From positions 39,724 through 103,723 of the IMG/VR virus record IMGVR_UViG_3300032516_000011: 64,000 nt of DNA. One strand, written 5' to 3'. Origin of the DNA: a virus. Below, one piece after another: positions 9,233-19,350 of this stretch; positions within the stretch are counted from its first letter, which is position 1, and each line of letters begins with the position of its first letter. Below the pieces are notes generated by a model. That model did no database searches, had not been told where the DNA came from, and saw nothing but the letters and a program-made list of their open reading frames with translations. Both the position numbers and the translations under genes were made by a program.

Positions 9233-12200
9233 ATGGCATATTTATTAAAACGAACCGCCGATAGTGTAGTATATGGAACAAAAATAAAAAACGGCTCGCT
9301 TGTTGTAGGTGCCTATGTTGTTCTATATAACTCTACTACCTCCGCACTTCTCGGACAAACTACAACCGATCAGTATGGTCGCTGGTCATTTATTTTAAAT
9401 ACTATTTCTCCCACACCAGGAACATACGAAGTACGTTTCTATGGTTCTGGATTAACCTCTTCTCTTCCTCCCGCAGGTGACTGGGAATTCGTCGAAGTCA
9501 TTGATCTCTCGGCAGTTACAGCTTCTGCAATAACCTATCGTGGAATATGGAATGTTTCAAAACAATACTACGGTACATCTACATATCATGAAGCTGTAAA
9601 AGCTCCCGATGGTAAATATTACTATTCAATAGCTAACAGTTTAGGTGTATCCCCTCCCAATGCTACTTATTGGACATATTTTTCTGACCAATTTTCATCT
9701 GTAGCTACCGACCTTCTCCTCGCGCAAGATGTAGCTGTAGGACGAACTATAACTCTTGGTACAGCATTAGACGATGGTGGCGCTGGTGGGATATTGAAAA
9801 CTGCTGGTGTGGGGACGTTGTATACAGGTACTGGAGGATTTTATGTTAAAGGTTCGGGACTTAGCGAACTTCGAATAGGGACGGTGAATGGTAGCTCAGC
9901 TTTGATCAGCGGTATTCTATGGGACGGCCCAAACGGTGTATTTGAAATTCGCTCGAAGAATTTTGTAGTAGATCGTTTTGGAAATGTAATATTGAGTGGT
10001 ACTATAACGGCGGCGTCTGGCATAATTGGTGGTTGGAATATAGGCCCTACTTATTTATATAGTAATGTAGGAGCAGGTGCTGGACTAGCTCCAAAAGAGT
10101 ATCCTTTTTTTGGCGGTGCTCTATATGCTTCACGTGCAACTGCTCCATTTAGAGTTGATACTTCAGGGAATATGTGGGCTACGGCCGGATATATTGGGGG
10201 AAATAGTACTAGTGATGGTTGGCAAATTACTACCGGATCATTAAGTACAGGGGATATACTTATAGTGGACGAGTACTTTCAAGTTAGTGCTGCCCTTAAA
10301 CGTTTCGGAGTTGGGCCTTTCTATGCAGGCATGTTTACTCACTATAGTGGTAGTGGTCGAGATGCTAGATCGGGAGTTCTTGGAACCACTTCAGAAAACG
10401 TTCCAGCAATTTATGTATCTGCCAATGTTGAACCCCCAATTATAGATTTTGACACCATTGCTTTTTATGTAGATCAGTATGGTGGAATGAAGGCATCGCA
10501 CATTGATCTACTGCAAACTGCCTACTCCACCACACTAATATCTAATAACTTATTAAATACAGTAATTAAAAAAGATATTATTGTAGGAGATATAATACCA
10601 CGAAGCTTTAATACTTTAGGTAGTGGAACTGCTTTGGGTTTTGATACACTAACTGGATACTGGAAACCGTTCACATACACTAAGGCTATAAGACAAAAAA
10701 TTGATGTGTTCCCAGATATATATCAGAGTACTTTAAGTGGCTGTCTTAGTACTTATGGAACTGTTAATCTTACTACATCCTTTCCTATATATGCTACTGA
10801 TGCGGTGATGGTGTTTGATCGTAACGATTCGACTGGATATAAAGGACTATCGTTACGCGGACAAAACCGAATTAACAGTACAGGGTTTTTAACAGGCGGT
10901 AACTCTCTACTTAATTTATACCAACTAAGTAATGAAGATGCAGCAACACAAACCGTAGAAATTTTTCATAGCCTCTCAGGTATCACAAGTGAAGTACAAA
11001 AAACACTTTTTATTAGTTCCACTGGCTACGGAGATAATAGAACCATATACGTGATGGCGGACTCGCGCGTTGAAAAACCCAATGCTATACATGCAGCGCG
11101 CGGTGTATCGGCAGAAGCATATTCCAATGCCAGTGGTTTGGCTTATGGTGTACAAGGATATGCGTATGGCAACGGAGGCACAAGCCGTGCTGTTGGTATT
11201 GTTGGTTATGCATCTGGTGGGGGAACTGGTGGAACATACGCCGGTTTATTTGATAATGCCCCGGTACAATTTAGATCGTACGAAGAGCTATGGGAAATCG
11301 CAGCTCCGGGAACGCCTGCTACTGGAACAGGATTTCTTTACCCAAAAGCAAACCATCTTTTATATTGGAAGAGTCAAGCCGGTATTGAGTATGATTTGAC
11401 TGGAGCAACTACAGGCTCTGGAATAACAAGTTTAAACGCACTCACTACCAGTACTCAAAATTTTGTACCCGGTACAGCGGGATCCACTTTTAATATATCC
11501 TCTGCAGCCAGTACGCACACATTTAATATTCCGAATGCGGCGCTTTCGGCTAGTGGGTTAGTTACTACAAGTGCCCAGACGTTTGCAGGAGACAAAACCC
11601 TTCGAAATTTTTTAATCTTCGATACCTCTAATATTGCTCCTCCAAGTGGAAGTACTCGGTCACTTGGTACTCGAGCTGTTCTATATTCACAAGTTGGTGG
11701 CGGTAATGCAGACTATGCGATAGGAATAGATAATGGATCATTTTGGCTTAGTCTTCCACTTCCTGACTCTGGATATTCATATCAATGGTATGGTGGTACA
11801 ACAAAAGTAATGACTCTCGACGCGACTGGGGTATTAGCAATACTTGCTTCTGGAGTTAGTACGAATATTAGTAATTTTATTGAACTCAATGAAATTATCG
11901 CCCCCATTTCTCCTGGTGCTAGTAAAGGAAGATTATATGAAAAAACAGATAGACGACTTTACTTTAAAAACGCAACAGGAACAGAGTATGATTTAACTTC
12001 ATCGGGCATAACCGCATTAAATGGTTTAACAGACCCTGGACAAACATTAGCTACTGGAACCGCCGGCTCAACATTCAACATCGTTTCGTCAGCAGGAACA
12101 CATACGTTCAATATACCAGTAGCTGGAACAACTGCTAGTGGTTTGATGACTACGAGTGCTCAAACATTCGCTGGAAATAAATCCTTCAGTGATACAATAG

Positions 12201-13648
12201 ATGTTGGTGGCGGTACTCTTTCCTCCGCTGGATTTAGCTTCTTACATCCTACACAAAACTGGATTGACTTTAAAACTCCAGGAATTAATCCTCCAACATA
12301 TACTACGCGTTCTACGGGTACAAAGATAGCTCTATACAATGCACTCAACTCAACACAAGTTGACTACGCTCTTGGAATCGAAATTAATACTCTCTGGTAT
12401 TCAGTACCACAGTTTGCTGCTACATATCATCACAAATGGTATGCTGGAACTTCAGGCATCATGGACCTCTCCGGCCAAGGAGATCTTACAGTTGCTAAGC
12501 ACATCAACGCTGGTGGCTTACTACAGCTTCGTGGAGCTGACGTAAACGTAGCCGGCACTCTATCGAATGTTGCTTACCTCAATCAAGCAAATACTTTTAC
12601 CGCTACGCAAAATATGTCTGTAGCCGGAACCTCTACAACTCCAGCTGTATTATTAGGTGGGACAACCCAACGTTGGATAGATTTTGGTGCGATTGGAGCA
12701 GCGGCTCCGGCATATACAACAAAGTCTATAGGTATAAAACTAAATTTATTTGAAGGTATATCTTCAACTCAAGTAGACTATGCAATAGGTATTGAAGCAA
12801 ATACGCTATGGTATTCTACACGACAAGCAACCAATGCATTTTTTCACAAATGGTATGCTGGAACTTCTGGTATTATGGATATTAGTGGTGTTGGAGACTT
12901 GCGTGTATTTCATAATCTTCATGCTGGAGGAACCGGTATATTCATGGGGCCCGTAGGAGTTGGAGAGGCTTCTCCGCGATTTTCCCTTGAAGTGCTCGGA
13001 GACATTGGCCAATCGATGTCACGAAGAGAGATGCGGGTGTTGGTGAACGCAGGTGCTACAACTATAAGTACACTTGGTTTAGCTGCTGCTCCCGCCATCA
13101 ATGCCACGCTTAGCAATGCAGATTCGACTGACGGTCCGTGGCTTAATCATGCCACAACTGGTTCTGGTGGACACACAGAAGTAATTAGTGCCTTTACTGT
13201 TATACGTAGAGATTGGGAAGTTGAATATGTAACCCGAGTAAAAACAGATGCCACAACTATTGCTGGGCTTAGATATTGGATTGGACTATTTGAGACTGAT
13301 CCATCAGCTGTTACTCGTACAGGTAATTTTAATACGATATCATTCAGCTATGATTCAGCACTGGACAGCACAAATTTTTGGAGAACCTGTACTTCTATAA
13401 GCGCGGGAACGTGGACTACTAACACAACAACTGCAGCAATTGCGGCCAATACATCTTATCAACTAAGGATAATTTGTAATACAGCTAATGCAGATGTAAG
13501 GTTTTACGTGGATGGTGTATTAGTGACTACGCATACTACTAACTTACCTAATGCAGCGGTCTTAATGGGTTATGGTAATGTTGTTACCGCCCTCACTGCG
13601 GGTGTTCGCAATATAAAGTGGAGTAGAATTTTAATAAGACATAATTAA
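9233..13648 (+). CDS. Long tail fibre protein with repeated C-terminal modules
   Basis: 1471 residues. The N-terminus (1-85) looks like a carboxypeptidase-regulatory/transthyretin-like strand domain (YVVLYNSTTSALLGQTTTD). The middle has a trimeric-fibre style segment around GIIGGWNIGP (about 262). Two clear repeats follow (near residues 725-880 and 920-1060), each with GITxLN, TAGSTFNI, THTFNIP and SAQTFAGxK, and a third partial copy shares DYAIGIEANTLWYS and FHKWYAGTSGIMD. The last 190 residues look like a lectin-type jelly roll and are the likely receptor-binding tip. Confidence 0.75.
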   Translation: MAYLLKRTADSVVYGTKIKNGSLVVGAYVVLYNSTTSALLGQTTTDQYGRWSFILNTISPTPGTYEVRFYGSGLTSSLPPAGDWEFVEVIDLSAVTASAITYRGIWNVSKQYYGTSTYHEAVKAPDGKYYYSIANSLGVSPPNATYWTYFSDQFSSVATDLLLAQDVAVGRTITLGTALDDGGAGGILKTAGVGTLYTGTGGFYVKGSGLSELRIGTVNGSSALISGILWDGPNGVFEIRSKNFVVDRFGNVILSGTITAASGIIGGWNIGPTYLYSNVGAGAGLAPKEYPFFGGALYASRATAPFRVDTSGNMWATAGYIGGNSTSDGWQITTGSLSTGDILIVDEYFQVSAALKRFGVGPFYAGMFTHYSGSGRDARSGVLGTTSENVPAIYVSANVEPPIIDFDTIAFYVDQYGGMKASHIDLLQTAYSTTLISNNLLNTVIKKDIIVGDIIPRSFNTLGSGTALGFDTLTGYWKPFTYTKAIRQKIDVFPDIYQSTLSGCLSTYGTVNLTTSFPIYATDAVMVFDRNDSTGYKGLSLRGQNRINSTGFLTGGNSLLNLYQLSNEDAATQTVEIFHSLSGITSEVQKTLFISSTGYGDNRTIYVMADSRVEKPNAIHAARGVSAEAYSNASGLAYGVQGYAYGNGGTSRAVGIVGYASGGGTGGTYAGLFDNAPVQFRSYEELWEIAAPGTPATGTGFLYPKANHLLYWKSQAGIEYDLTGATTGSGITSLNALTTSTQNFVPGTAGSTFNISSAASTHTFNIPNAALSASGLVTTSAQTFAGDKTLRNFLIFDTSNIAPPSGSTRSLGTRAVLYSQVGGGNADYAIGIDNGSFWLSLPLPDSGYSYQWYGGTTKVMTLDATGVLAILASGVSTNISNFIELNEIIAPISPGASKGRLYEKTDRRLYFKNATGTEYDLTSSGITALNGLTDPGQTLATGTAGSTFNIVSSAGTHTFNIPVAGTTASGLMTTSAQTFAGNKSFSDTIDVGGGTLSSAGFSFLHPTQNWIDFKTPGINPPTYTTRSTGTKIALYNALNSTQVDYALGIEINTLWYSVPQFAATYHHKWYAGTSGIMDLSGQGDLTVAKHINAGGLLQLRGADVNVAGTLSNVAYLNQANTFTATQNMSVAGTSTTPAVLLGGTTQRWIDFGAIGAAAPAYTTKSIGIKLNLFEGISSTQVDYAIGIEANTLWYSTRQATNAFFHKWYAGTSGIMDISGVGDLRVFHNLHAGGTGIFMGPVGVGEASPRFSLEVLGDIGQSMSRREMRVLVNAGATTISTLGLAAAPAINATLSNADSTDGPWLNHATTGSGGHTEVISAFTVIRRDWEVEYVTRVKTDATTIAGLRYWIGLFETDPSAVTRTGNFNTISFSYDSALDSTNFWRTCTSISAGTWTTNTTTAAIAANTSYQLRIICNTANADVRFYVDGVLVTTHTTNLPNAAVLMGYGNVVTALTAGVRNIKWSRILIRHN

Positions 13649-13658
13649 GGAGAAATAA

Positions 13659-13904
13659 ATGCCGTTTAATAAAGAAAGTTCACAAATTCCTTCCACTATA
13701 GGTAGTTTTTCCGTTGTTATAAATACTCCAAACGGAGTGGCCCCAGCAACAATTAATGCCTTTGTGGATGTACTTGCAGGAGATGGAAGCATCATTCGTA
13801 GGGTTAGCTTAGATTTATTACCCCATTTAGCAGGTGCACAGATAACAACTATAGAGACTTTTATGGCTAATTTAAGAACTAAAGCTGTTGTTGAAATGAT
13901 TTAA
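13659..13904 (+). CDS. Small hypothetical protein
   Basis: 81 residues, preceded by a good ribosome binding site (AAGGAG, 7 nt before ATG). It is the last gene before the promoter at 13908. The sequence predicts a short beta unit followed by a C-terminal helix. No family is recognised. Its place after the long fibre suggests a fibre chaperone or small virion part, which is inference. Confidence 0.55.
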   Translation: MPFNKESSQIPSTIGSFSVVINTPNGVAPATINAFVDVLAGDGSIIRRVSLDLLPHLAGAQITTIETFMANLRTKAVVEMI

Positions 13905-13907
13905 TGC

Positions 13908-13936
13908 TTGATACTTTTATAATAATTTCGTATAAT
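13908..13936 (+). promoter_or_regulatory. Sigma70-like promoter
   Basis: TTGATA at 13908-13913 and a perfect TATAAT at 13931-13936, separated by 17 bp, in a 57-bp gap between genes. It would drive the 13962 to 19315 block and shows use of host-type polymerase. Confidence 0.7.
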
Positions 13937-13961
13937 AATACATAAACCAATACCAATAACT

Positions 13962-14351
13962 ATGAAATATTATCAAATCTTAGAAGTTAAAAATGCACTT
14001 ACCGACTTAGGTCGCGAGCGTTTACCCATTGCATATGAAGTAGCGAAAAACATTCGCATATGCAATAAAATTATAGATGAGACTGCAGAGCTATCAAAAG
14101 ATATGTTTGAGAAATTTGCAGATAAAGGTTCTGATAACAAACCTATCATGGTGCCTGATGAAAAAAATGGTAATCAGCCTACAATGAAAATTACCGATGC
14201 TGTTAATTTAGCAGCTTATCAAGAAGAAATAATGAAGATCTTAAATGCAGATCATAAAGTGGAATTTATCAAGATTTCAAAGATTCGTATTCAAAGTGAA
14301 AAATTAACGGCCTCTATGATTGTGCCGCTAATTGATGCGATTATAGAATAA
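13962..14351 (+). CDS. Hypothetical protein
   Basis: 129 residues, mostly helical, with charged helices and one beta turn (MVPDEKNGNQPTMKI). It is the first gene after the promoter at 13908. No known domain is recognised, and the mixed charge suggests a soluble protein. Confidence 0.55.
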   Translation: MKYYQILEVKNALTDLGRERLPIAYEVAKNIRICNKIIDETAELSKDMFEKFADKGSDNKPIMVPDEKNGNQPTMKITDAVNLAAYQEEIMKILNADHKVEFIKISKIRIQSEKLTASMIVPLIDAIIE

Positions 14352-14361
14352 TGGATTATCG

Positions 14362-15099
14362 ATGCCAAAGAAAGCTACCGCCAAAGAAAGACGCCATACT
14401 ACGGGCAAATTGAATGACGGCGTTAAAGAATATATAGATGGGGTCACAATGAAAATACATGATGAGTTAATATCTAAATTAAATGTTATTGATAACCGTG
14501 ATAAAGCTCAGTATGATGCTGCAAAAAAAATAATACTGGATACTAATGCAGTATTTGATCGACGGCAACAAACTATAGAAGATACCGTATCACGAATGGA
14601 GATCGCATTAAACACGGTGCAGAAGGAGCGTGAGACTACAGATATTAAACTAACTACTTCTATAGCAAACATCCACAGAGAGTTTAGAACCCATATACAC
14701 GATGAAACAGATGAGTTTAAGCAAATAGCTTCTAACCAACTTAACATGGCAACTAATATTGCTGATATCCAAACCACATTAAATACTGTATCAGCTAATG
14801 GAAATAAAGGATTGCACGCCTCTTTACGTGATCTATATGAAAAAAATAGTGAGGTTCATACTGATTTAAAGGAAATAAAAATCCTGTTAGCTCCAGCACT
14901 TGATCGACATCAATGGTGGGAAAGTACAAAGAAAGTATTTAAAACTTCCGGTATATTTACTATAGTAAAAAGTAAGGTTGGCCGCCTGGTATTATTATTA
15001 TGTATACTATTACTAGTGAATACCGTTTTGCATCCATTTTTTGGTGGTAACTTTGATCTACAGAGTATCCTGGAATTTTTTGGCATTGGAAAGGGTTAA
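14362..15099 (+). CDS. Coiled-coil protein with C-terminal membrane segment
   Basis: 245 residues. Residues 1-190 are long charged helices typical of a coiled coil. A hydrophobic run (VLLLCILLLVNTVLHPFF, about residues 212-230) is a single membrane anchor, leaving a short C-terminal tail. The next gene is a small membrane protein, so the pair may act at the cell membrane, for example in lysis or exclusion. The function is not known. Confidence 0.6.
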   Translation: MPKKATAKERRHTTGKLNDGVKEYIDGVTMKIHDELISKLNVIDNRDKAQYDAAKKIILDTNAVFDRRQQTIEDTVSRMEIALNTVQKERETTDIKLTTSIANIHREFRTHIHDETDEFKQIASNQLNMATNIADIQTTLNTVSANGNKGLHASLRDLYEKNSEVHTDLKEIKILLAPALDRHQWWESTKKVFKTSGIFTIVKSKVGRLVLLLCILLLVNTVLHPFFGGNFDLQSILEFFGIGKG

Positions 15100-15102
15100 T
15101 AT

Positions 15103-15369
15103 ATGAATTGGATTGAGCGCCAGATAGAGTGGGGAAAAAGTTTTCTTAGCGAGTCTTATAAAATTGGAGTTGCCGGAAAAGCTTCCTCACGCAGAGTTAT
15201 CGAGCTCGGCGTTGTATGGGCATTTATATTCTCCTATGTTAAGATCGCAATTGCTTCTGCAACTGTGATCGATATTCCAACGACTTGGGGGATGGTTATA
15301 TTAGGAATCCTGGGAATCAAGGTTTGGGATAAAATTAAAAATAAAGATATATCAGAAACTAAGCCATAA
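15103..15369 (+). CDS. Small membrane protein, holin-like
   Basis: 88 residues with one or two hydrophobic segments: WAFIFSYVKIAIASATVI and TTWGMVILGILGIKVWDKI. The order of helix, short turn, helix and basic tail (KIKNKDISETKP) resembles phage holins and holin-like membrane proteins. It starts 4 nt after the coiled-coil membrane gene. No endolysin is seen beside it, so the lysis role is tentative. Confidence 0.5.
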   Translation: MNWIERQIEWGKSFLSESYKIGVAGKASSRRVIELGVVWAFIFSYVKIAIASATVIDIPTTWGMVILGILGIKVWDKIKNKDISETKP

Positions 15370-15457
15370 AATATTGCTGTTGAGTTAAAAATGTTAAATA
15401 CTCTACGCAAATAAAAGTAAAAGTATAGAATAACAAACTGTTTATAAGGAATAAATA

Positions 15458-16519
15458 ATGAAAAAGTTTGCAGGGATATCGTATGATGTCACAGATTTAG
15501 TTTCCGATGGGAGAATTGAATACCTTGTTTCTCTTACAAAGGATGACGCTGATGACTTAATAAAGAATGCCCACATCCCCTCTAAAGATGAGGTAGAAGC
15601 TATGCCATCAGAAGACTTTGCCGTCATTCTGTATCATCCGCATACGGGCTTTCTAAAAAAATTCGCATGCCATGATAAGTATGTAACAAAGTTAAACATA
15701 AAGATTCTTCAGGATACAAATCAAAATTATCCCGATGAGATCTCCAAGACAGCGGCGTTTTACTTGACCAAAGCAGCGAAGCATTTTCGGCTTGAAGTGC
15801 CAGAGAATTTAAAGAAATTAGCAGAAGGAAAACATGTAACAAATATTGTAGACCTTGATGAGATTGATCGCACAGGGTGGTATAAAAAACATACGTCTCA
15901 AATAAAGGTAGCTGAATCTAAAGAATTTGCTTTACCAGAAGTAAAAAAGTATCCTATTGATACTGCCACATTAACGAAGACAGCTGTGCAGTACTTCGAA
16001 AAGAATGCAACTAAGTTATCGCCTAAAGATGCTATTACCTATGCTCTCAATGTAAAAAAAGCATCAAAAAAATTCTCTGTTGATACGACAGATACACGTA
16101 TTGAAAAGTATGCGGCTCTTACTGCATCACATTTCAACGACGATTATAGAGAACACATTCGCTCAAGAAAGATTTTCACCACCGAAGATAATCGTGGCAT
16201 CTACGAAGAGCTTCTTGATCATGCTGAAGATTTTGGAGTAATAAAAACAGCAGAAGTTCTCGAACATATAGATAAAACATTGGATGTATATCGTGAATGG
16301 GGACATGATATTGTAGATCCTTATATATCTGTTTTAGGCATGAAGAAAGAAGCAAATTGTAGCCATAAGGGTAAAAAGATACAGGTATCTATGCTAAAGA
16401 AAGCTGCAGAAGGTATCGTAGATTCTGGCACACTTAGAGATTTAGACGGCCCTGAAGCTGCGTTTGTATTTGATTCACTTCCGACACCCATAAAAGATAA
16501 GATAATTAACAACATATAA
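15458..16519 (+). CDS. Hypothetical virion-region protein
   Basis: 353 residues, rich in Lys, Asp and helices. A ribosome binding site (AAGGA) lies before the ATG. It is in the same run as the portal gene and shares one base of its stop with the next ATG (TAATG). A head-assembly or packaged-protein role fits the position, but no motif proves it. Confidence 0.55.
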   Translation: MKKFAGISYDVTDLVSDGRIEYLVSLTKDDADDLIKNAHIPSKDEVEAMPSEDFAVILYHPHTGFLKKFACHDKYVTKLNIKILQDTNQNYPDEISKTAAFYLTKAAKHFRLEVPENLKKLAEGKHVTNIVDLDEIDRTGWYKKHTSQIKVAESKEFALPEVKKYPIDTATLTKTAVQYFEKNATKLSPKDAITYALNVKKASKKFSVDTTDTRIEKYAALTASHFNDDYREHIRSRKIFTTEDNRGIYEELLDHAEDFGVIKTAEVLEHIDKTLDVYREWGHDIVDPYISVLGMKKEANCSHKGKKIQVSMLKKAAEGIVDSGTLRDLDGPEAAFVFDSLPTPIKDKIINNI

Positions 16520-17016
16520 TGCACCCAGCACTAAAGGCTCTTATAACGAGCCAAGAAAATATTCTCGAGCCGGAAACTATAAGACAGTTCGAACCAGGCA
16601 TGAGCGAAGAGGACGTTAATAAAATATTAGCGTTAGCTACTCTTTATAAGTCTCGAGTCTTCTTCGAAGATTATAATTCATTTGAGGATATTACACAAGC
16701 ATTGAACGGATTAGTTCCAACCCCCAATGTATTGCAAGGATGCTCACCCGAACAAATATGGTATGCACTTGATATGGCGCATAAATTATATCCTGATCGT
16801 GAATATAGTCTCGAAGTCCTAAAATATATAGAGTTTATATTCAATGAATCTGGTGTATTTATTTATCCGAGCTATCTTCCAATTGATAATCCATATTTTG
16901 ATAAGGCTGTAGAGCTTGCAACCAATGGTCCCTTCCCTTTGGGAGAGACTACTGAAGAAATTCAGGCGGCAAAGTACCTCGCAATACAAGCGTACTTAAC
17001 ACAAAAAAAGGACTAA
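16519..17016 (+). CDS. Hypothetical protein upstream of portal
   Basis: 165 residues, acidic and helical, coupled to the gene before it through TAATG and ending 6 nt before the portal gene. It is not recognised. Small acidic proteins at this position are often head-assembly factors, but this is inferred from context only. Confidence 0.5.
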   Translation: MHPALKALITSQENILEPETIRQFEPGMSEEDVNKILALATLYKSRVFFEDYNSFEDITQALNGLVPTPNVLQGCSPEQIWYALDMAHKLYPDREYSLEVLKYIEFIFNESGVFIYPSYLPIDNPYFDKAVELATNGPFPLGETTEEIQAAKYLAIQAYLTQKKD

Positions 17017-17022
17017 TAAGCT

Positions 17023-19005
17023 ATGCCAACACTTCCATTTGATGGGACAGCTCTTTCGGCTTCGGACGCAACTATAGCAACATACAGCCGGCTCCAGTAT
17101 CCCAACCCATTCTTTGATTTATCCAGGCATTATTTTCCAAAAACAGTTAAGACACTGTTTAAATATTGCCGTATCTTTTTTTATCAAAATGAATTTATCA
17201 GTAATGTTATCACCAAGTTAGCCGAATACCCTGTCACTGATTTCCTCTACGAAAATATTCAGGACAAAGAAGTTAAGGCTAACTATAAGGAGTTAATAGA
17301 TCACCACCTCAATTTAAAGTCATTCCTTATTGAATGTGGACTGGATTACTTTACTTACGGTAACTGTATCATCTCTGCAAACATGAAGTTCAAACGCTTC
17401 TTGCAGTGTCCTGCGTGTAAAGAAATGTTACCTGCAGAAAATGTAAAATTTAGATGGGTAAATTATGCCTTCATTGGTAAGTGTGAAAAATGTAGCGTCG
17501 AAGGAGTAACCTTCAAGATAGTCGATAAATATTTAAAGAGCCCGCGGTTCTTAAAATTTATACGCTGGGCCCCAGAAAATGTTAATTTAGATTACGATGA
17601 TTTGACTGGCGAAACCGTGTACTATTACACGATGAACGATAAAACAAATAAAGCTATACGAGAAGGCAAGCCCGAAGTTCTGGTACGAGTCCCTAAAATT
17701 TTCATTGATGCTATCAAGAACAATAAAAAAATAGTACTTGACGCACACAACCTATTCCATCTGAAACGTCCTACTCTTGCCGAAGAAGATCAGGGCTGGG
17801 GCAAACCATTACTCCTTCCCACTATGAAAATGCTTTGGTATATGCAGACATTACGCAGAGGAAATGAAGCCATAGTAGCAGACCATCTTATCCCTAACCG
17901 TGCTGTATTCCCTTCGTCTCAGGGCAACCTCGATCCATTTACACAGCTTAATATGGGTCAATGGAGAAGTAACGTCGAAGATCAAATACTCAAGTGGAGA
18001 CGCGATCCTAATGCGATTGGCATATTCCCTATACCTATTGGATATCAATCCCTTGGTGGAGATGCACGCGTACTTATGGTTACTCCCGAGTTAAAGTATC
18101 TTGAAGAGTCAATCATCAACGCGCTCGGTGTTCCGGTTGAATTTATTAAAGGCGGTTCTACATGGACCAGCTCTTCGGTATCTCTACGGATAGTAGAGAA
18201 CCACTTCCTTACATACCGGGAAGAGCTCGACAAATTTATAAACTATTTTATTGTGCCTAAAATCCGGTATTTTTTAGGCTACCCTCCTGTAACAGTTCGT
18301 CTAAAGAAGTTTAAAATGATGGATGATTACCAAACTAAAGAAATTATGTTGCAGATGTCACAGCTTGGGAAGCTATCGGATACTACCTTCTATTCTGAGA
18401 TGGGTATGGATCCACAGGAAGAGATAGAGAATCGGCGTCAGGAAGCAAAGGTACAAACAGATATACAGACGCAATCAATGCTTGCTCAAGCTGATGCTCA
18501 AGGTAAGTCACTGGTTCTGCAGGCACGGTACCAAGCGAAAGCACAGTATGATGCTATCGAAGAGACAGCCCGTATAAAAGAACGTAAGTTTTCTCCTGAG
18601 CTTATAAAAGAATTACAGCTCACAGACATTGATCCCTCGGACTTTCTGGAAAAGCAATCGATTATGATCGAAGGATTGGATCCAGCTAAACAACAACAGT
18701 TACTTGAAATATACCAACAAAAGGCTCCGGTAGCATTTGGTTTTTTAATGAAAAGATTACAAGGACTGTCCGGGCTAACTCCTGAAGCTATGGCGCAGCA
18801 ACAAATGGAAGCAGAGAGTATGAAGCAGCAAGATAAGATGCAAGGTAAACAACACGAACGAGATATGGAAAAAGCAAAGGTTGAAGAGAAGCATTCAAAG
18901 ACCGAGCACGAACGTCATATAGAACGTACATCAGTTGATATGGCAAAGAAAGAACATGCTGCACAAGTAGAAAAAGAAAATCCAAAGGAAGAAAAAAAGA
19001 AATGA
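17023..19005 (+). CDS. Portal protein with zinc-ribbon insertion
   Basis: 660 residues. The plan fits large phage portal proteins: a helical N-terminal wing, a central strand and stem region, a long helical clip/crown region after residue 440 (DDYQTKEIMLQMSQLGKLSDTT), and a Gln/Lys-rich charged C-terminal tail from about 560. The segment LGVPVEFIKGGSTWTSSSVSLR near 370 is like the tunnel-loop region of portals. Two CxxC pairs (CPACKEM at about 128 and CEKC at about 153) form a probable zinc ribbon, which is unusual. The portal is the DNA gate of the capsid. Confidence 0.72.
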   Translation: MPTLPFDGTALSASDATIATYSRLQYPNPFFDLSRHYFPKTVKTLFKYCRIFFYQNEFISNVITKLAEYPVTDFLYENIQDKEVKANYKELIDHHLNLKSFLIECGLDYFTYGNCIISANMKFKRFLQCPACKEMLPAENVKFRWVNYAFIGKCEKCSVEGVTFKIVDKYLKSPRFLKFIRWAPENVNLDYDDLTGETVYYYTMNDKTNKAIREGKPEVLVRVPKIFIDAIKNNKKIVLDAHNLFHLKRPTLAEEDQGWGKPLLLPTMKMLWYMQTLRRGNEAIVADHLIPNRAVFPSSQGNLDPFTQLNMGQWRSNVEDQILKWRRDPNAIGIFPIPIGYQSLGGDARVLMVTPELKYLEESIINALGVPVEFIKGGSTWTSSSVSLRIVENHFLTYREELDKFINYFIVPKIRYFLGYPPVTVRLKKFKMMDDYQTKEIMLQMSQLGKLSDTTFYSEMGMDPQEEIENRRQEAKVQTDIQTQSMLAQADAQGKSLVLQARYQAKAQYDAIEETARIKERKFSPELIKELQLTDIDPSDFLEKQSIMIEGLDPAKQQQLLEIYQQKAPVAFGFLMKRLQGLSGLTPEAMAQQQMEAESMKQQDKMQGKQHERDMEKAKVEEKHSKTEHERHIERTSVDMAKKEHAAQVEKENPKEEKKK

Positions 19006-19208
19006 TGGAAAAGTACGGGGTAGTAAAAGAAGTAGTGATGGGCGAGGTACGTTTTCAAGTACCCCTTAATGCTACAGAGGAAGAAATAATAAGGGAAGGT
19101 GATGCTAGAGGAGTTGAATTTGAGAAAATGGCTTCTTGGAAGGAGGTAGACGATGGAGGAACGGAGAGTGTCCACATTCGATCTGAGCAATCTACAGGAG
19201 AAAATTGA
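19002..19208 (+). CDS. Small hypothetical protein after portal
   Basis: 68 residues, overlapping the portal stop by ATGA. It carries a KYGVVKE segment resembling the KYGIIKE segment in the next small ORF, which may mean an old duplication. The function is not known. Confidence 0.45.
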   Translation: MMEKYGVVKEVVMGEVRFQVPLNATEEEIIREGDARGVEFEKMASWKEVDDGGTESVHIRSEQSTGEN

Positions 19209-19314
19209 GTACGAGAGGATCCTGAACAAGTACGGGATTATTAAAGAAGAGTTCGCGTATATGAGGGACAGTACTCCAAAAGTTACTGTCTGGTATGTAG
19301 TGGAGGATGAATAA
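19153..19314 (+). CDS. Small hypothetical protein (53 residues)
   Basis: A 53-residue ORF (start MEERRVSTFDLSNL, end VVEDE) with a strong AGGAGG ribosome binding site at 19141-19146, seven bases before ATG. It overlaps the end of the gene before it in another frame and finishes just before the terminator. It is last in the portal operon. The product is not recognised. Confidence 0.55.
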   Translation: MEERRVSTFDLSNLQEKIEYERILNKYGIIKEEFAYMRDSTPKVTVWYVVEDE

Positions 19315-19316
19315 AA

Positions 19317-19338
19317 AAGGCCCTTATTACAGGGCCTT
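19317..19338. terminator. Bidirectional Rho-independent terminator
   Basis: An 8-bp stem (AAGGCCCT/AGGGCCTT) with a 6-nt loop. It is followed by T-rich sequence on the plus strand and by a T run on the minus strand, so it can end both the structural operon and the convergent glycosyltransferase operon. Confidence 0.8.
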
Positions 19339-19350
19339 TCTTTTTTGCTT

